Of a DNA stretch of 64,000 bases, positions 1-8,848 are shown piece by piece. Position 1 is the stretch's first letter. Each line of letters opens with the position of its first letter. This DNA comes from Mycobacterium colombiense (GTDB lineage Bacteria > Actinomycetota > Actinomycetes > Mycobacteriales > Mycobacteriaceae). The notes under the pieces were generated by a model. That model was given only the letters and a program-made list of their open reading frames with translations. It was not told the origin of the DNA and ran no database searches. The translations under genes and the position numbers were made by a program. Location: contig NZ_LZKI01000034.1 of NCBI RefSeq assembly GCF_001672755.1, positions 1 to 64,000 of the forward strand, read 5' to 3'.

Positions 1-1172
1 CCGGCACCCGAGCCGGACTGGCTGGACGGCGACTGCGCCGGCGCCTGCAGGGGAATCGGCGGCATGGTGAGCCGCTCTTCGGGAATGTCGGGCGGCGCCA
101 CCGGCGGTTGGCCGTTGATCAGCAGCTGACCCTTGGCGCTGTTCAGCAGGGTGGCCCAACCGCCATTGCCCAGCGTCGCGCCGATGCTGCAGGCCACCTC
201 GCGGCTGCCCGCCGTCCAACTGGCCAGCGGCACCGTCGGGTAGATCAGCGTCAGGGTGGTGGTGCGCAGCTTGACCGGCGCCAGGTACGCGTCGGTCATC
301 TTGGTGCACGAATCCTTGATGAAGCCGTCCTGGTCGGGCTCGGCGGGCAGGGCCCCGGGGAACTTCTCGGCCAGGTTGACCGTGCCGGTGACCTCCATCG
401 CGTGCGGCGCCGCGCAGTCGACCGGCGCGTCGGTCGGCTGGTTGGTCGCCGAGTCGATGCCCAGGCACGTGCCGGCCGGCCACACCTTGGACTGGTCGAC
501 GTCGGCGACCTTGCCCTTGAACGCCTGCTGCTGATTGTTCATGCCGGGCAGCTGCAGGCCGCACAGCATGCGGCGATCGCCGGACTGGCGCCAGGCCCGG
601 TCACCGGGCCACAGCAGGCTGACGGTGAACCGGCTGTTCGGATCGAACTTGGCGCCGAGGTAATTGCGGACGGCGGCCTCGCACTGCTCCTGGGTGATCT
701 GCTGGATGCGGGCGGGCGTCGGGGGTGCGGCGTTGGGCCCGTACTCCGAGCCCGGGAACGTCCGCATGTCAATGGATTCGGCGACCTCGAACTTGTGGTC
801 GTCGCCGCAGTTGACGATCCTGGCCGACTCCGGGGTGGTGTCCGGCCACATCAGGCACTCGCCGGGGGAGGCCCGGTTGAAGGCGGCGTCGCTCTTGGTG
901 CCGGTGCTGCGCACCGGGCTGCTGTCGAGGAACCGCCCCGACGCGCCGCCGCCTACCGGGATGGCGGTGACCAGCCCGGCGATCAACAGGCCGCCGAGCG
1001 CGGTCAGCAGCAGCGCGCGCCGGGTCGCCCGGGCCTGCAGGCTGCGCGGCCAACCGAAGGCGGACTGCTGCTGACCGGACGACTCATCGGTCGAGGCGGC
1101 GGACGACTCGACCACCCGGCCTTCCCGGGCTTCCGAAAGTTCCTTCTCGGGCGCTTGCGACATCCGCTCCAT
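1..1172 (-). CDS. Septum-formation-family membrane protein (Rv3835-like), C-terminus cut by window edge
   Basis: The reading frame is open from the ATG at 1172 to the left edge, so about 390 residues are visible and the C-terminus is missing. It has a charged, disordered N-terminus, one membrane segment at about residues 50-70 (LLLTALGGLLIAGLVTAI), then an extracytoplasmic part. Two Cys-containing repeats (GECLMWPD and GTCLGIDS) match the architecture of the Septum_form family. The visible end is rich in Pro, Ser and Gln. The gene is divergent from serS, the same arrangement as Rv3835/serS in M. tuberculosis. A second in-frame ATG lies at 1163. The exact molecular role is unknown; cell division is suggested by family name only. 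Confidence 0.8.
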   Translation of the reverse strand, partial: MERMSQAPEKELSEAREGRVVESSAASTDESSGQQQSAFGWPRSLQARATRRALLLTALGGLLIAGLVTAIPVGGGASGRFLDSSPVRSTGTKSDAAFNRASPGECLMWPDTTPESARIVNCGDDHKFEVAESIDMRTFPGSEYGPNAAPPTPARIQQITQEQCEAAVRNYLGAKFDPNSRFTVSLLWPGDRAWRQSGDRRMLCGLQLPGMNNQQQAFKGKVADVDQSKVWPAGTCLGIDSATNQPTDAPVDCAAPHAMEVTGTVNLAEKFPGALPAEPDQDGFIKDSCTKMTDAYLAPVKLRTTTLTLIYPTVPLASWTAGSREVACSIGATLGNGGWATLLNSAKGQLLINGQPPVAPPDIPEERLTMPPIPLQAPAQSPSSQSGSGA

Positions 1173-1284
1173 TCTGACAGCAGCACCTGAGACGCGTGAC
1201 AAAAGTTACTGATGTGAGTCCTGCGGTCAGCAGGGGTGGATGCGCCGCCAGCCGGTGGGGTGCGGTGAAAGTAGTCTCAGGGCC

Positions 1285-2544
1285 GTGATCGACCTGAAGC
1301 AGCTCCGGGAAGACCCCGACGTCGTGCGCCGCTCCCAGCTCAGTCGTGGCGAGGACCCGTCGCTGGTAGATGCCCTGCTGACCGCCGACGCAGCCCGCCG
1401 GGCCGCGATCTCGTCGGCGGATTCGCTGCGGGCCGAGCAGAAGGCCGCCAGCAAGAGCGTGGGGGCGGCGTCCCCCGAGGAGCGTCCGGCCAAGCTCGCG
1501 CGCGCCAAGGAACTGGCCGAGCAGGTGAAGGTCGCCGAAACCGCCCAGGCCGACGCGGAGACGGCGTTCACCGCGGCACACATGGCGATCTCCAACGTCG
1601 TCATCGACGGCGTGCCCGCGGGAGGGCAGGACGACTTCGCCGTCCTCGACATGGTCGGCGAGCCCGCGGCGATCGCCAACCCGAAGGACCACCTGGAGCT
1701 CGGCGAATCGCTCGGGCTCATCGACATGCAGCGCGGGGCCAAGGTGTCCGGGTCGCGGTTCTACTTCCTGACCGGCAAGGGTGCGCTGCTCCAGCTGGGC
1801 CTGTTGCAGCTGGCGTTGCGGCTGGCCGTTGAAAACGGCTTCATCCCGATGATTCCGCCGGTGCTGGTGCGCCCGGAGGTGATGGCCGGCACCGGATTCC
1901 TGGGCGCGCACGCCGAGGAGGTCTACCGGGTGGAGGCCGACGACCTGTACCTGGTGGGCACCTCGGAGGTGCCGCTGGCTGGCTACCACTCCGACGAGAT
2001 CCTGGACCTGTCCGGCGGGCCGCTGCGGTACGCGGGATGGTCGTCGTGCTTCCGCCGCGAGGCCGGCAGCTACGGCAAGGACACCCGCGGCATCATCAGG
2101 GTGCATCAGTTCGACAAGGTCGAGGGCTTCGTCTACTGCAGACCCGCCGACGCGGAGGCCGAACACCAGCGGCTGCTGGGTTGGCAGCGCGAGATGCTGG
2201 CCCGCATCGAGGTGCCGTACCGGGTGATCGACGTCGCCGCGGGCGATCTCGGCTCGTCGGCCGCGCGCAAATTCGATTGTGAGGCTTGGGTTCCGACCCA
2301 GGGTGCCTATCGCGAGCTGACGTCGACGTCGAACTGCACCACGTTCCAGGCCCGCCGGCTGGCCACCCGGTATCGCGACGAGGCCGGCAAACCGCAGACC
2401 GCCGCCACGCTCAACGGCACGCTGGGCACCACACGGTGGCTGGTGGCGATCCTGGAGAATCACCAGCAGCCCGACGGCAGCGTGCGGGTGCCCGAGGCGC
2501 TGGTGCCGTTCGTGGGCGCCGAAGTGCTGGAGCCCGCCCGCTAG
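1285..2544 (+). CDS. serS: Seryl-tRNA synthetase
   Basis: Class II aminoacyl-tRNA synthetase that charges tRNA-Ser (and tRNA-Sec where present) in the cytoplasm. The GTG at 1285 gives [10 protein letters not shown], the usual SerRS start, and 419 residues, the typical length. Residues about 26-100 form the long helical tRNA-binding arm. Class II motif 2 (FRREAGSYG) lies near residue 256 and motif 3 ([10 protein letters not shown]) near residue 376. The frame stays open upstream to 1240, but that extension does not resemble the family. The stop overlaps the stop of the convergent AraC gene by 4 nt. Identity is secure. Confidence 0.97.
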   Translation: MIDLKQLREDPDVVRRSQLSRGEDPSLVDALLTADAARRAAISSADSLRAEQKAASKSVGAASPEERPAKLARAKELAEQVKVAETAQADAETAFTAAHMAISNVVIDGVPAGGQDDFAVLDMVGEPAAIANPKDHLELGESLGLIDMQRGAKVSGSRFYFLTGKGALLQLGLLQLALRLAVENGFIPMIPPVLVRPEVMAGTGFLGAHAEEVYRVEADDLYLVGTSEVPLAGYHSDEILDLSGGPLRYAGWSSCFRREAGSYGKDTRGIIRVHQFDKVEGFVYCRPADAEAEHQRLLGWQREMLARIEVPYRVIDVAAGDLGSSAARKFDCEAWVPTQGAYRELTSTSNCTTFQARRLATRYRDEAGKPQTAATLNGTLGTTRWLVAILENHQQPDGSVRVPEALVPFVGAEVLEPAR

Positions 2545-3290
2545 AACGCCTTACCGGTCAGCTGGCCGGGAGTGTGCCCGAACGCTCGCCGATAGCTGTC
2601 GATGAAGGCACTCGGTGTGGCCCAACCACATTCGGCCGCCACCGACGTGACATCGCGTCGCTCGGCGAGCAGCACGAGGGCGTGTTGCAGCCGGACCTGA
2701 GTGCGCCACTGCGGGAACGTCATGGCCAGCTCGTCGCTGAACAGTCGGCTCAGCGTGCGCTGGCCGACGCCGACCCGGTTGCCAATCTGCTGCAGCGTCA
2801 ACGACTCTCGCAGGTTGTCGGCGATCAACGCGCAGGCTTGACGCAGCCGGCCGTCGACGGGGGTGGGAATCCACAGCGGCTCCCCGACGCCGGTCGCCGG
2901 TAACTGATCGTGCAGCACGGCCAGCATCCGGTGATGCTCGTCGGTATCGGTGCCGTCGGTTTGCGAACACGCGATGATCAGCTCGCGCATCAACGGATTG
3001 ACCGCCAGCACGGCGGGCGCCGCGGGGCCGTTGGTGTAGCGGCCGGGGTCCAGCGCGACGCCGTGAAATCGCGTGGTGCCGTGGAACTTGTGTTCGTGCC
3101 AGCAGCCCGCCGGTATCCAGATGGCACGATTCGCCGGCGTGATCCACGTGCCCGCCGGGGTCGTCACCGAGACCGCGCCCGTTGACGGGTAGACGATCTG
3201 GTGCAGGGGATGCCGGTGCCGTTCGATCTGCGCTCCCGGCGGCAACGTCTGCGACGACGTCGCCGGCCCGTGGTGGCTGAATTCCGACAT
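2541..3290 (-). CDS. AraC-family transcriptional regulator (Rv3833-like)
   Basis: 249 residues starting at the ATG at 3290 (MSEFSHHG); the frame is open further upstream but has no good initiation site near. The N-terminal half is a cupin-like sensor ([11 protein letters not shown], then [10 protein letters not shown]). The C-terminal 100 residues are a double helix-turn-helix AraC domain with the typical [21 protein letters not shown] and [17 protein letters not shown] elements. It is divergent from the methyltransferase gene at 3370 across a 79-nt gap, so that gene is a plausible target. The ligand is not deducible from sequence. Confidence 0.9.
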   Translation of the reverse strand: MSEFSHHGPATSSQTLPPGAQIERHRHPLHQIVYPSTGAVSVTTPAGTWITPANRAIWIPAGCWHEHKFHGTTRFHGVALDPGRYTNGPAAPAVLAVNPLMRELIIACSQTDGTDTDEHHRMLAVLHDQLPATGVGEPLWIPTPVDGRLRQACALIADNLRESLTLQQIGNRVGVGQRTLSRLFSDELAMTFPQWRTQVRLQHALVLLAERRDVTSVAAECGWATPSAFIDSYRRAFGHTPGQLTGKAF

Positions 3291-3369
3291 ATCTAGGCAG
3301 GGTATCGGAAGTCCGCAGTACCGGCGGCGGCATAGCGTTGTGGTTGACCCACAGGAAGGCGGGATCACG

Positions 3370-3942
3370 ATGGCGATGAATCTCCTGCACCGACGCCGGT
3401 GCAGCTCGGCGGCCTGGGAAAGGTCGGTGGCCGATGAGCTGTTGCCCTGGGCGCTGCGCGACGTCGAATTGGGCGCGCGCACTTTGGAGATCGGTCCCGG
3501 CTACGGTGCGACGTTGCGCGCCCTGCTGGCGCGCGCGGCGTCGCTCACCGCGGTCGAAGTGGACGCCGCGATGGCCGATCGCCTGCAGCGTCTTTATGGC
3601 GACCGGGCGCGCATCATCCACGGCGACGGCGGCGAAACCGGGTTGCCCGCAGACGATTTCACCTCTGTGGTGTGCTTTACGATGCTGCACCACGTTCCGC
3701 GCCCCGAGTTGCAGGACCGCCTGTTCGCCGAGGCGTTCCGGGTGCTGCAGCCCGGAGGGGTGTTCGCCGGCAGCGACGGCGTTCCGTCATGGGCGTTTCG
3801 GCTGATTCACATCGCCGACACCTACAACCCGATCGCGCCGAGCGACCTCCCCGGGCGGCTTCGGGCCGCGGGATTCGCCGACGTACACACCGACGTCCGG
3901 GGCGGTCGGCAGAAGTGGCGGGCCACCAAGCCGCTGGGCTAG
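3370..3942 (+). CDS. Class I SAM-dependent methyltransferase (Rv3832c-like)
   Basis: 190 residues from the ATG at 3370, which follows a good Shine-Dalgarno (AGGAAGG). The SAM-binding glycine loop IGPGYG is at residues 41-46. The acidic residue after strand 2 is in VEVDAA, and motif III is near FTMLHHVPR with FRVLQPGG after it. This is the Methyltransf_11 pattern; substrate unknown. The C-terminus is short and basic. The gene is convergent with the DUF2834-like gene, whose stop it overlaps by 4 nt, and is probably controlled by the divergent AraC regulator. The length equals what I recall for Rv3832c. Confidence 0.88.
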   Translation: MAMNLLHRRRCSSAAWERSVADELLPWALRDVELGARTLEIGPGYGATLRALLARAASLTAVEVDAAMADRLQRLYGDRARIIHGDGGETGLPADDFTSVVCFTMLHHVPRPELQDRLFAEAFRVLQPGGVFAGSDGVPSWAFRLIHIADTYNPIAPSDLPGRLRAAGFADVHTDVRGGRQKWRATKPLG

Positions 3943-4418
3943 GCGTTGACCGGCGCGCGGTCCCGCTCGTGCCGGCGCTGACGTTCCATCGTCGCGAAGT
4001 AGAACGCGAACGGGAACGCAAAGCTGGTGAAGAAGCTGGACAGGAAGAACAGCCACGGGCGCCGAATGCCGCGGCGGAGGCCGTCGACGATGGTAAAGAC
4101 CGGCATCAGAATGACATTGGCGATCATGTAGTCCTGATTGCCCGAGCCGCACGCCGGGGTGGCGAATTGTCCTTTGATGAATTCTGGATAGCTGGCCGGG
4201 CCGGAGATCAGGTTTCCCTGCCCGTGCGCCGCGAGCACGAAGTGGACGTTGAACCAATAGCCCAGTGCGATCGAAGCGATGCCCGCGGCGTAGTAGACGC
4301 ATTCCAGCGGTGACAACCACGGTCCGCCTTCGGGTTTGGCGTAGATCTTCTTGTTCGACGCGATGAGCCCGGCGATGCAGGCCAGCCCGAGCGCAAAGTG
4401 AATGATGATGGATGACAT
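3939..4418 (-). CDS. Small four-helix membrane protein, DUF2834-like (Rv3831-like)
   Basis: 159 residues from the ATG at 4418. Hydrophobic stretches at about residues 3-20 (IIIHFALGLACIAGLIAS), 40-58, 93-110 and 118-140 suggest a four-pass inner-membrane protein. The C-terminus is basic (ERQRRHERDR). No catalytic motif is visible. It is divergent from tetR at 4491; a palindromic site in the 72-nt gap has a near-identical copy in front of the FAD oxidoreductase at 5187, which puts this gene in the TetR regulon. Function unknown; the DUF2834 link is from general resemblance and synteny. Confidence 0.8.
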   Translation of the reverse strand: MSSIIIHFALGLACIAGLIASNKKIYAKPEGGPWLSPLECVYYAAGIASIALGYWFNVHFVLAAHGQGNLISGPASYPEFIKGQFATPACGSGNQDYMIANVILMPVFTIVDGLRRGIRRPWLFFLSSFFTSFAFPFAFYFATMERQRRHERDRAPVNA

Positions 4419-4442
4419 TGGCGCAGTCTCGCCCTGATGCCG

Positions 4443-4462
4443 AAGTTTTGTCAATAATGACA
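4443..4462. promoter_or_regulatory. Candidate TetR operator 1 (tetR/DUF2834 divergent region)
   Basis: The 14-nt core TGTCAATAATGACA (4449-4462) has perfect 5-bp inverted arms TGTCA/TGACA. Read on the minus strand, GTCATTATTGACAAAACTT (4443-4461) matches 18 of 19 bases with the site at 5132-5150. It ends 24 nt before the ATG at 4418 and includes TTGACA, a good -35 sequence. Its position in the divergent region suggests TetR controls its own gene and its neighbour. Confidence 0.7.
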
Positions 4463-4490
4463 TATCAAGTTCTTGGGGTACCTTCTTCCC

Positions 4491-5138
4491 ATGGTCAGGC
4501 CCGCACAGACGGCGCGCAGCGAGCGCACTCGCGAAGCGTTGCGGCAGGCCGCCCTGGTGCGATTCCTGGCCCAGGGCGTCGAAGACACGTCGGCCGAGCA
4601 GATCGCCGCCGACGCCGGGGTGTCGCTGCGGACGTTCTACCGCCACTTCAGCTCCAAGCACGATCTGCTGTTCGCCGACTACACCGGGCTGCACTGGTTT
4701 CGCGCGGCCCTGGATGCCAGGCCGGCCGACGAAGCGATCATCGATTCGGTGCAGTCGGCGATCTTCGCGTTCCCCTATGACGTGGACGCGGTGGCCAAAA
4801 TCGCTGCCCTGCGCCACGACGAACTCGACCCCGGCCGCATCGTCCGGCACATCCGGGAGGTCCAGGCCGATTTCGCCGACGCCATTGGCGCGCAGCTGCA
4901 ACGGCGCAGCCGCGGGGCCAACCGCGCCGCGGATCCGACGGCGGACCGACGGGTGCGTACCGCGGTCACCGCGAGATGCATTGCGGCCGCGGTGTTCGGC
5001 GCGATGGAGGTCTGGATGGAGGGCGACGAGCGGTCGCTGGGCGAACTCGCGCGGCTGTGCCATGCGGCGCTGGAGTCGCTGCGGGCGGGGATCACCGACA
5101 CCTGGGTCACGGCAACCGCCCGTGAAGTTTCGTCATAA
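4491..5138 (+). CDS. TetR-family transcriptional regulator (Rv3830c-like)
   Basis: 215 residues from the ATG at 4491 (MVRPAQTARS). The N-terminal helix-turn-helix spans about residues 12-60, with TSAEQIAADAGVSLRTFYRHF the recognition element. The rest is a helical ligand-binding and dimerisation domain. The frame extends upstream to 4473, but the ATG at 4491 fits the family start. Candidate operators lie on both sides of the gene: one in the divergent promoter (4443-4462) and one over its own stop codon in front of the FAD oxidoreductase. This suggests a local repressor of both flanking genes. The ligand is unknown. Confidence 0.92.
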   Translation: MVRPAQTARSERTREALRQAALVRFLAQGVEDTSAEQIAADAGVSLRTFYRHFSSKHDLLFADYTGLHWFRAALDARPADEAIIDSVQSAIFAFPYDVDAVAKIAALRHDELDPGRIVRHIREVQADFADAIGAQLQRRSRGANRAADPTADRRVRTAVTARCIAAAVFGAMEVWMEGDERSLGELARLCHAALESLRAGITDTWVTATAREVSS

Positions 5139-5150
5139 TTGACAAAACTT
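5131..5150. promoter_or_regulatory. Candidate TetR operator 2 (upstream of FAD oxidoreductase)
   Basis: CGTCATAATTGACA (5131-5144) is an inverted repeat with one mismatch. GTCATAATTGACAAAACTT (5132-5150) differs from the operator 1 copy by a single base and points in the same sense relative to its target gene. It overlaps the tetR stop codon (5136-5138) and ends 36 nt before the ATG at 5187. It contains TTGACA, so a bound repressor could occlude the -35 element. Confidence 0.7.
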
Positions 5151-5186
5151 TGACGTCGTGCGAGCCTCCATTCCGGAGGGCAGGAC

Positions 5187-6749
5187 ATGACTGATTACGA
5201 CGCGATAGTTATCGGCGCGGGCCACAACGGGCTGACCGCGGCCGTGCTGCTGCAGAAGGCCGGGCTGCGGACCGTGTGCCTGGACCCCAAGCTCTACGCC
5301 GGCGGCATGGCCTCCACCGTCGAGCTTTTCGACGGGTACCAGTTCGAGATCGCCGGCTCGGTGCAATTCCCGACGTCCCAGGTGGTGGTCGACGAGCTGG
5401 GCCTGGACACGATTCCGACGCTCGACCTGGACGTGATGTCGGTGGCCGTGCGCGGCGTCGGCGACGATCCGCTGGTGCAGTACAGCGACCCCATCAAGCT
5501 GTTCACCCACCTCAACGAGGTGCACGGCGCGGACGCCGTCAACGGCATGGCGGGGCTGATGGCCTGGAGTCAGGGGCCGACCCGCGCGCTGGGCCGGTTC
5601 GAAGCCGGAACACCACCCAAGAGCATCGACGAGATGTACGCCTGTGCGACAAACGAATTCGAGCGCTCGGCGATCGACGACATGTTGTTCGGCTCGGTCA
5701 CCGACGTGTTGGACCGCTACCTGCCGGACCGCGAGAAGTTCGGCGCGATCCGCGGCTCGATGACCGTGCTGGCCGTCAACACGCTCTACCGGGGCCCGTC
5801 CACGCCCGGCAGCGCCGCCGCGCTCGCCTTCGGCCTCGGCGTGCCCGACGGCGACACCATGCAGATGAAGAAGCTGCGCGGTGGCATCGGCGCACTCACC
5901 TCGCACCTGTGCGACGTGCTGCAGAGCCATGGCGGCGAACTTCGCTTGCGTACCAAGGTGACCGAGATCCTGGTCGCCGACGGACGGGTGACCGGGGTAC
6001 GCACCGAGGCGGGCGAGACGCTGAACGCCCCGATCGTGGTCTCCGGCATCGCACCGGATGTCACGCTCAACGAGATGATCGATCCCGCCGCGCTACCCGC
6101 CGACATCCGGGAACGCTATGCGCGCATCGACCACCGCGGCAGCTACCTGCAGATGCACTTCGCGCTCGAGGAGGCGCCCGTCTTCGCCGCGCCCTACGAG
6201 GCACTCAACGAACCGGCCATGCAGGCCTCGATCGGCCTGTTCTGCACACCGGAGGAAGTCCAGCAGCAATGGGAGGACGCGCGGCGCGGAATCGTCCCGG
6301 CCGACCCGACCGTCGTGCTGCAGATCCCGTCGCAGAACGACCCGGACCTGGCGCCGGAGGGAAAGCACGCCGCGTCGGCCTTCGCGCTGTTCTTTCCGAT
6401 CGAGGGCGACGTGGATTACGGGCAGGCCAAGGTCGAAATGGGCCAGCGGGTGATCGACAAGATCACCAGGCTCGCCCCGAATTTCGAACGCAGCATCATC
6501 AGGCACACCACCTTCACGCCCAGGCATATGGGCGTGATGTTCGGCGCCCCCGGCGGCGACTACTGCCACGGCCTGTTGAATGCGAACCAGATCGGGCCCA
6601 ACCGGCCCGGCCCGCGGGGATTCCTCGGCCAGCCGATCCCGATCGAGGGCCTGTATCTGGGCAGCGCCGGCTGTCACGGCGGCCCGGGGATCACCTTCAT
6701 CCCCGGCTACAACGCGGCGCGCCAAGCACTCGCCGACCTGGGCCGGTAG
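5187..6749 (+). CDS. FAD-dependent oxidoreductase, phytoene-desaturase-like (Rv3829c-like)
   Basis: 520 residues from the ATG at 5187, preceded by GGAGGG. The N-terminal dinucleotide-binding motif is IVIGAGHNGLTAAVLL (residues 7-22) with the acidic ribose ligand in VCLDPK. The C-terminal FAD-closing motif is GLYLGSAGCHGGPGIT near residue 490. This is the amine-oxidase/carotenoid-desaturase-like class; the substrate is not deducible. A TetR operator lies just upstream, so expression is probably inducible. In M. tuberculosis the next genes are the resolvase/transposase and the sulfolipid locus. Here the following gene is an Rv3819-like one instead. Confidence 0.9.
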   Translation: MTDYDAIVIGAGHNGLTAAVLLQKAGLRTVCLDPKLYAGGMASTVELFDGYQFEIAGSVQFPTSQVVVDELGLDTIPTLDLDVMSVAVRGVGDDPLVQYSDPIKLFTHLNEVHGADAVNGMAGLMAWSQGPTRALGRFEAGTPPKSIDEMYACATNEFERSAIDDMLFGSVTDVLDRYLPDREKFGAIRGSMTVLAVNTLYRGPSTPGSAAALAFGLGVPDGDTMQMKKLRGGIGALTSHLCDVLQSHGGELRLRTKVTEILVADGRVTGVRTEAGETLNAPIVVSGIAPDVTLNEMIDPAALPADIRERYARIDHRGSYLQMHFALEEAPVFAAPYEALNEPAMQASIGLFCTPEEVQQQWEDARRGIVPADPTVVLQIPSQNDPDLAPEGKHAASAFALFFPIEGDVDYGQAKVEMGQRVIDKITRLAPNFERSIIRHTTFTPRHMGVMFGAPGGDYCHGLLNANQIGPNRPGPRGFLGQPIPIEGLYLGSAGCHGGPGITFIPGYNAARQALADLGR

Positions 6750-6759
6750 AGCGCGCGTC

Positions 6760-7101
6760 CTAGCCGCGCCGGCTGAGCAGTTCGTCCAACAGGGCGGTGA
6801 ACTCGTCGGGGCGCACCGGGGTGAATGCCGGGGAGGGTCGCGTGCCCGGCACGTCCAGCGTGATCAGCTTCGACTTGAAGGGCCTGCTGATGTCCAGCGG
6901 CAGCCACCGGCGAAAGTCCGAGCTGCCCCATATCCGGAACCGGTGGGTGAAGAGCCCCAGGTCTTCGGCTTTGTACCCACGGATCGCATCGAGTGTGATC
7001 ACCTTCGCCGTGCCCGAAGGAAAGTGGTAGCGGCGCAACGTGATCGCCGCGCGGTCCAGCTGGACCAGGCCATCATCGTAGGAGCCGTAGGAGTCGCTCA
7101 C
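6760..7101 (-). CDS. Small beta-rich protein, possibly PH-like (Rv3819-like)
   Basis: 113 residues from the GTG at 7101. The start overlaps the stop of the upstream MBL-Rieske gene in a GTGA arrangement (7098-7101), so the two are translationally coupled. The sequence alternates short strands (ITLRRYHF, KVITLDAI, FRIWGSSDF, KLITLD) and ends with a helix (DEFTALLDELLSRRG). That pattern resembles bacterial PH-like domains, but I do not recognise a named family. There is no signal peptide or membrane segment. It probably works with the MBL-Rieske protein. The frame is open far upstream, but only this start fits the coupling. Confidence 0.72.
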   Translation of the reverse strand: MSDSYGSYDDGLVQLDRAAITLRRYHFPSGTAKVITLDAIRGYKAEDLGLFTHRFRIWGSSDFRRWLPLDISRPFKSKLITLDVPGTRPSPAFTPVRPDEFTALLDELLSRRG

Positions 7102-8648
7102 GCCCGCGAACTCCGCAGCTGGTGACCCTTCGCGGTCAGGCAGCGCCCGTCGTCCAGTCGCCACTGCCAGCCATGCAGGTTGCAGGTCAGCGTGTTTCCC
7201 TCGACCACACCGAATTTCGACAGGTCGGCCTTGAGGTGCGGGCAGCGGCGCTGAATCTCCCAGCCGTCCAGCGTGACCGAGGCCGAGTCGTCGTGGGTCT
7301 CGGCGAACCAGCCGTCGGCGTAGGCGATCCGTTCGTCGGTCAGGCACTTGAAGAACGTGTAGAGGTACTCGTTGTAGCCGCCGACTCGCCAGGCCCTGAA
7401 TCGGGTCGACAGAAAGATGGTGTTGACCCAGTCCGGCTCGCCGTCGCGCAGCACGGTGCGGACCAACTCCGGTGCTATCGCGAACCCGTAGCGAACCTTC
7501 TCATCCGGAATCCGTTCCCGCACAGCTCGTTTCGGGAAGTCAAGGATCACGGTCTCCGGTCCGAGCACCAGCTCGACGGGATAGCCGATCCCGTCACAGA
7601 TCTCGTCGCTTTGCGACATGATCGGCTCGAACAGGGCGCGCAGCGGTTCCAGCAGTGGCTCCCCGGTCGCCGGCGCCCAGCCGGCCCGCTGCGCGGCGAC
7701 GACCGGTGCCATCCGTTCGGCGTACTCCGCGATGTAGTCGGCCTTACCCGTGGTGAAGATGGCCTCGACCTCGTCCGTGGGCAGCGGATGGGTCAGTGAA
7801 TTCAGGGTGGAGCCGGTGAAGTCGGCGGTCGACCCGGGCATCATCAGCAGCCCGCCGTCGTTGCCGTGCGTGCGCATCTGGTCCAGGAAGACCATCTGGT
7901 CCGGGAAGATGTTGGCCGGATCCGCGTGGTCGTCGTTGAGGTCGCGCAGCTCCGGATCCAGGAAGCAGGGCGGGCCCGCCGAGGGAACCACCCACGTCGC
8001 CCCGACCTGGGCGAGGTACTGGCGGGCGCGGTCCATCTGCCGTTGCCGCTTCTGGACACCGAAGGACTCCTTGGCGCGGGCCGGCATGTCGTAGACCATC
8101 GGATACCAGATGGCCCCCGAGTACTGGAGCATGTGCACGTCGATGTGCCCGAACTCGGACGCCAGCACGTCCAGGTCCACCGGCCGGGCGTCATTCATGT
8201 TGAAAACCGTTGTCGCGCCGTCGGAAACCAGCAGCGCCGAATCACCGATCGGGCCGTCGGCCGGCGCCCGCAGGGCGATGATCATGACGTCGAGGTCGCC
8301 CTTCGGACCGCCGATCCGGTGCTTGACCGAGTTGCTGGTCTCGAAGAACCGGTGAAAACCCAGCTTCTCCAACTCATTTCGCAGGTCGGGCACCGGGAAG
8401 TCCGGCAGCAACACCACCGCGTCCTTGTTGACGTGCTCGGCCAGGTTCTTCGCGTCGAAGTGGTCCTTGTGCAGGTGCGAGATATACAGGTAGTCGCAGT
8501 CACCCAGGTCGTCCCAGTCCAGCGTGCTGTTGTCCGGGAACGGGAACCACGACGCGAAGTAGGCGGGATTGACCCACGGGTCGCACAGGATGCTGCCCGC
8601 TTGGGTCTGGATCAGAAATCCGGCGTGGCCGACGCTGGTGACCTGCAC
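7098..8648 (-). CDS. Metallo-beta-lactamase fold / Rieske [2Fe-2S] fusion (Rv3818-like)
   Basis: 516 residues, the same length I recall for Rv3818. The N-terminal domain is an UlaG/NAPE-PLD-like metallo-beta-lactamase fold: GHAGFLIQT at the start and the metal motif SHLHKDH at residues 57-63. The C-terminus is a Rieske domain with Cys469-Pro-His471 and Cys489-x2-His492 as cluster ligands, so a redox or oxygenase role is likely. The closest named architecture is CMP-Neu5Ac hydroxylase, which places Rieske before MBL, the reverse of this order. Start ATG 8648 with AGGAAGG upstream. Coupled to the small gene downstream. Substrate unknown. Confidence 0.88.
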   Translation of the reverse strand: MQVTSVGHAGFLIQTQAGSILCDPWVNPAYFASWFPFPDNSTLDWDDLGDCDYLYISHLHKDHFDAKNLAEHVNKDAVVLLPDFPVPDLRNELEKLGFHRFFETSNSVKHRIGGPKGDLDVMIIALRAPADGPIGDSALLVSDGATTVFNMNDARPVDLDVLASEFGHIDVHMLQYSGAIWYPMVYDMPARAKESFGVQKRQRQMDRARQYLAQVGATWVVPSAGPPCFLDPELRDLNDDHADPANIFPDQMVFLDQMRTHGNDGGLLMMPGSTADFTGSTLNSLTHPLPTDEVEAIFTTGKADYIAEYAERMAPVVAAQRAGWAPATGEPLLEPLRALFEPIMSQSDEICDGIGYPVELVLGPETVILDFPKRAVRERIPDEKVRYGFAIAPELVRTVLRDGEPDWVNTIFLSTRFRAWRVGGYNEYLYTFFKCLTDERIAYADGWFAETHDDSASVTLDGWEIQRRCPHLKADLSKFGVVEGNTLTCNLHGWQWRLDDGRCLTAKGHQLRSSRA

Positions 8649-8848
8649 TGATACCTTCCTGGGGCCGGTTAAAGCCTGCTGCGGCCTCGGCCGGGGATGA
8701 CGGCTTTTCAGCCCCCGAGCTTAGCGCGGGCCTGCACCATCGGCCCGTCACCGCCGTCCGGTGACGGCGCGCGGCCACCCGGCCCGCCCACCCCGGGATT
8801 TCCGGCTGTTAGGGCGGCGCCCGGCCGGGAGCATTAGGCTGAACTGCT

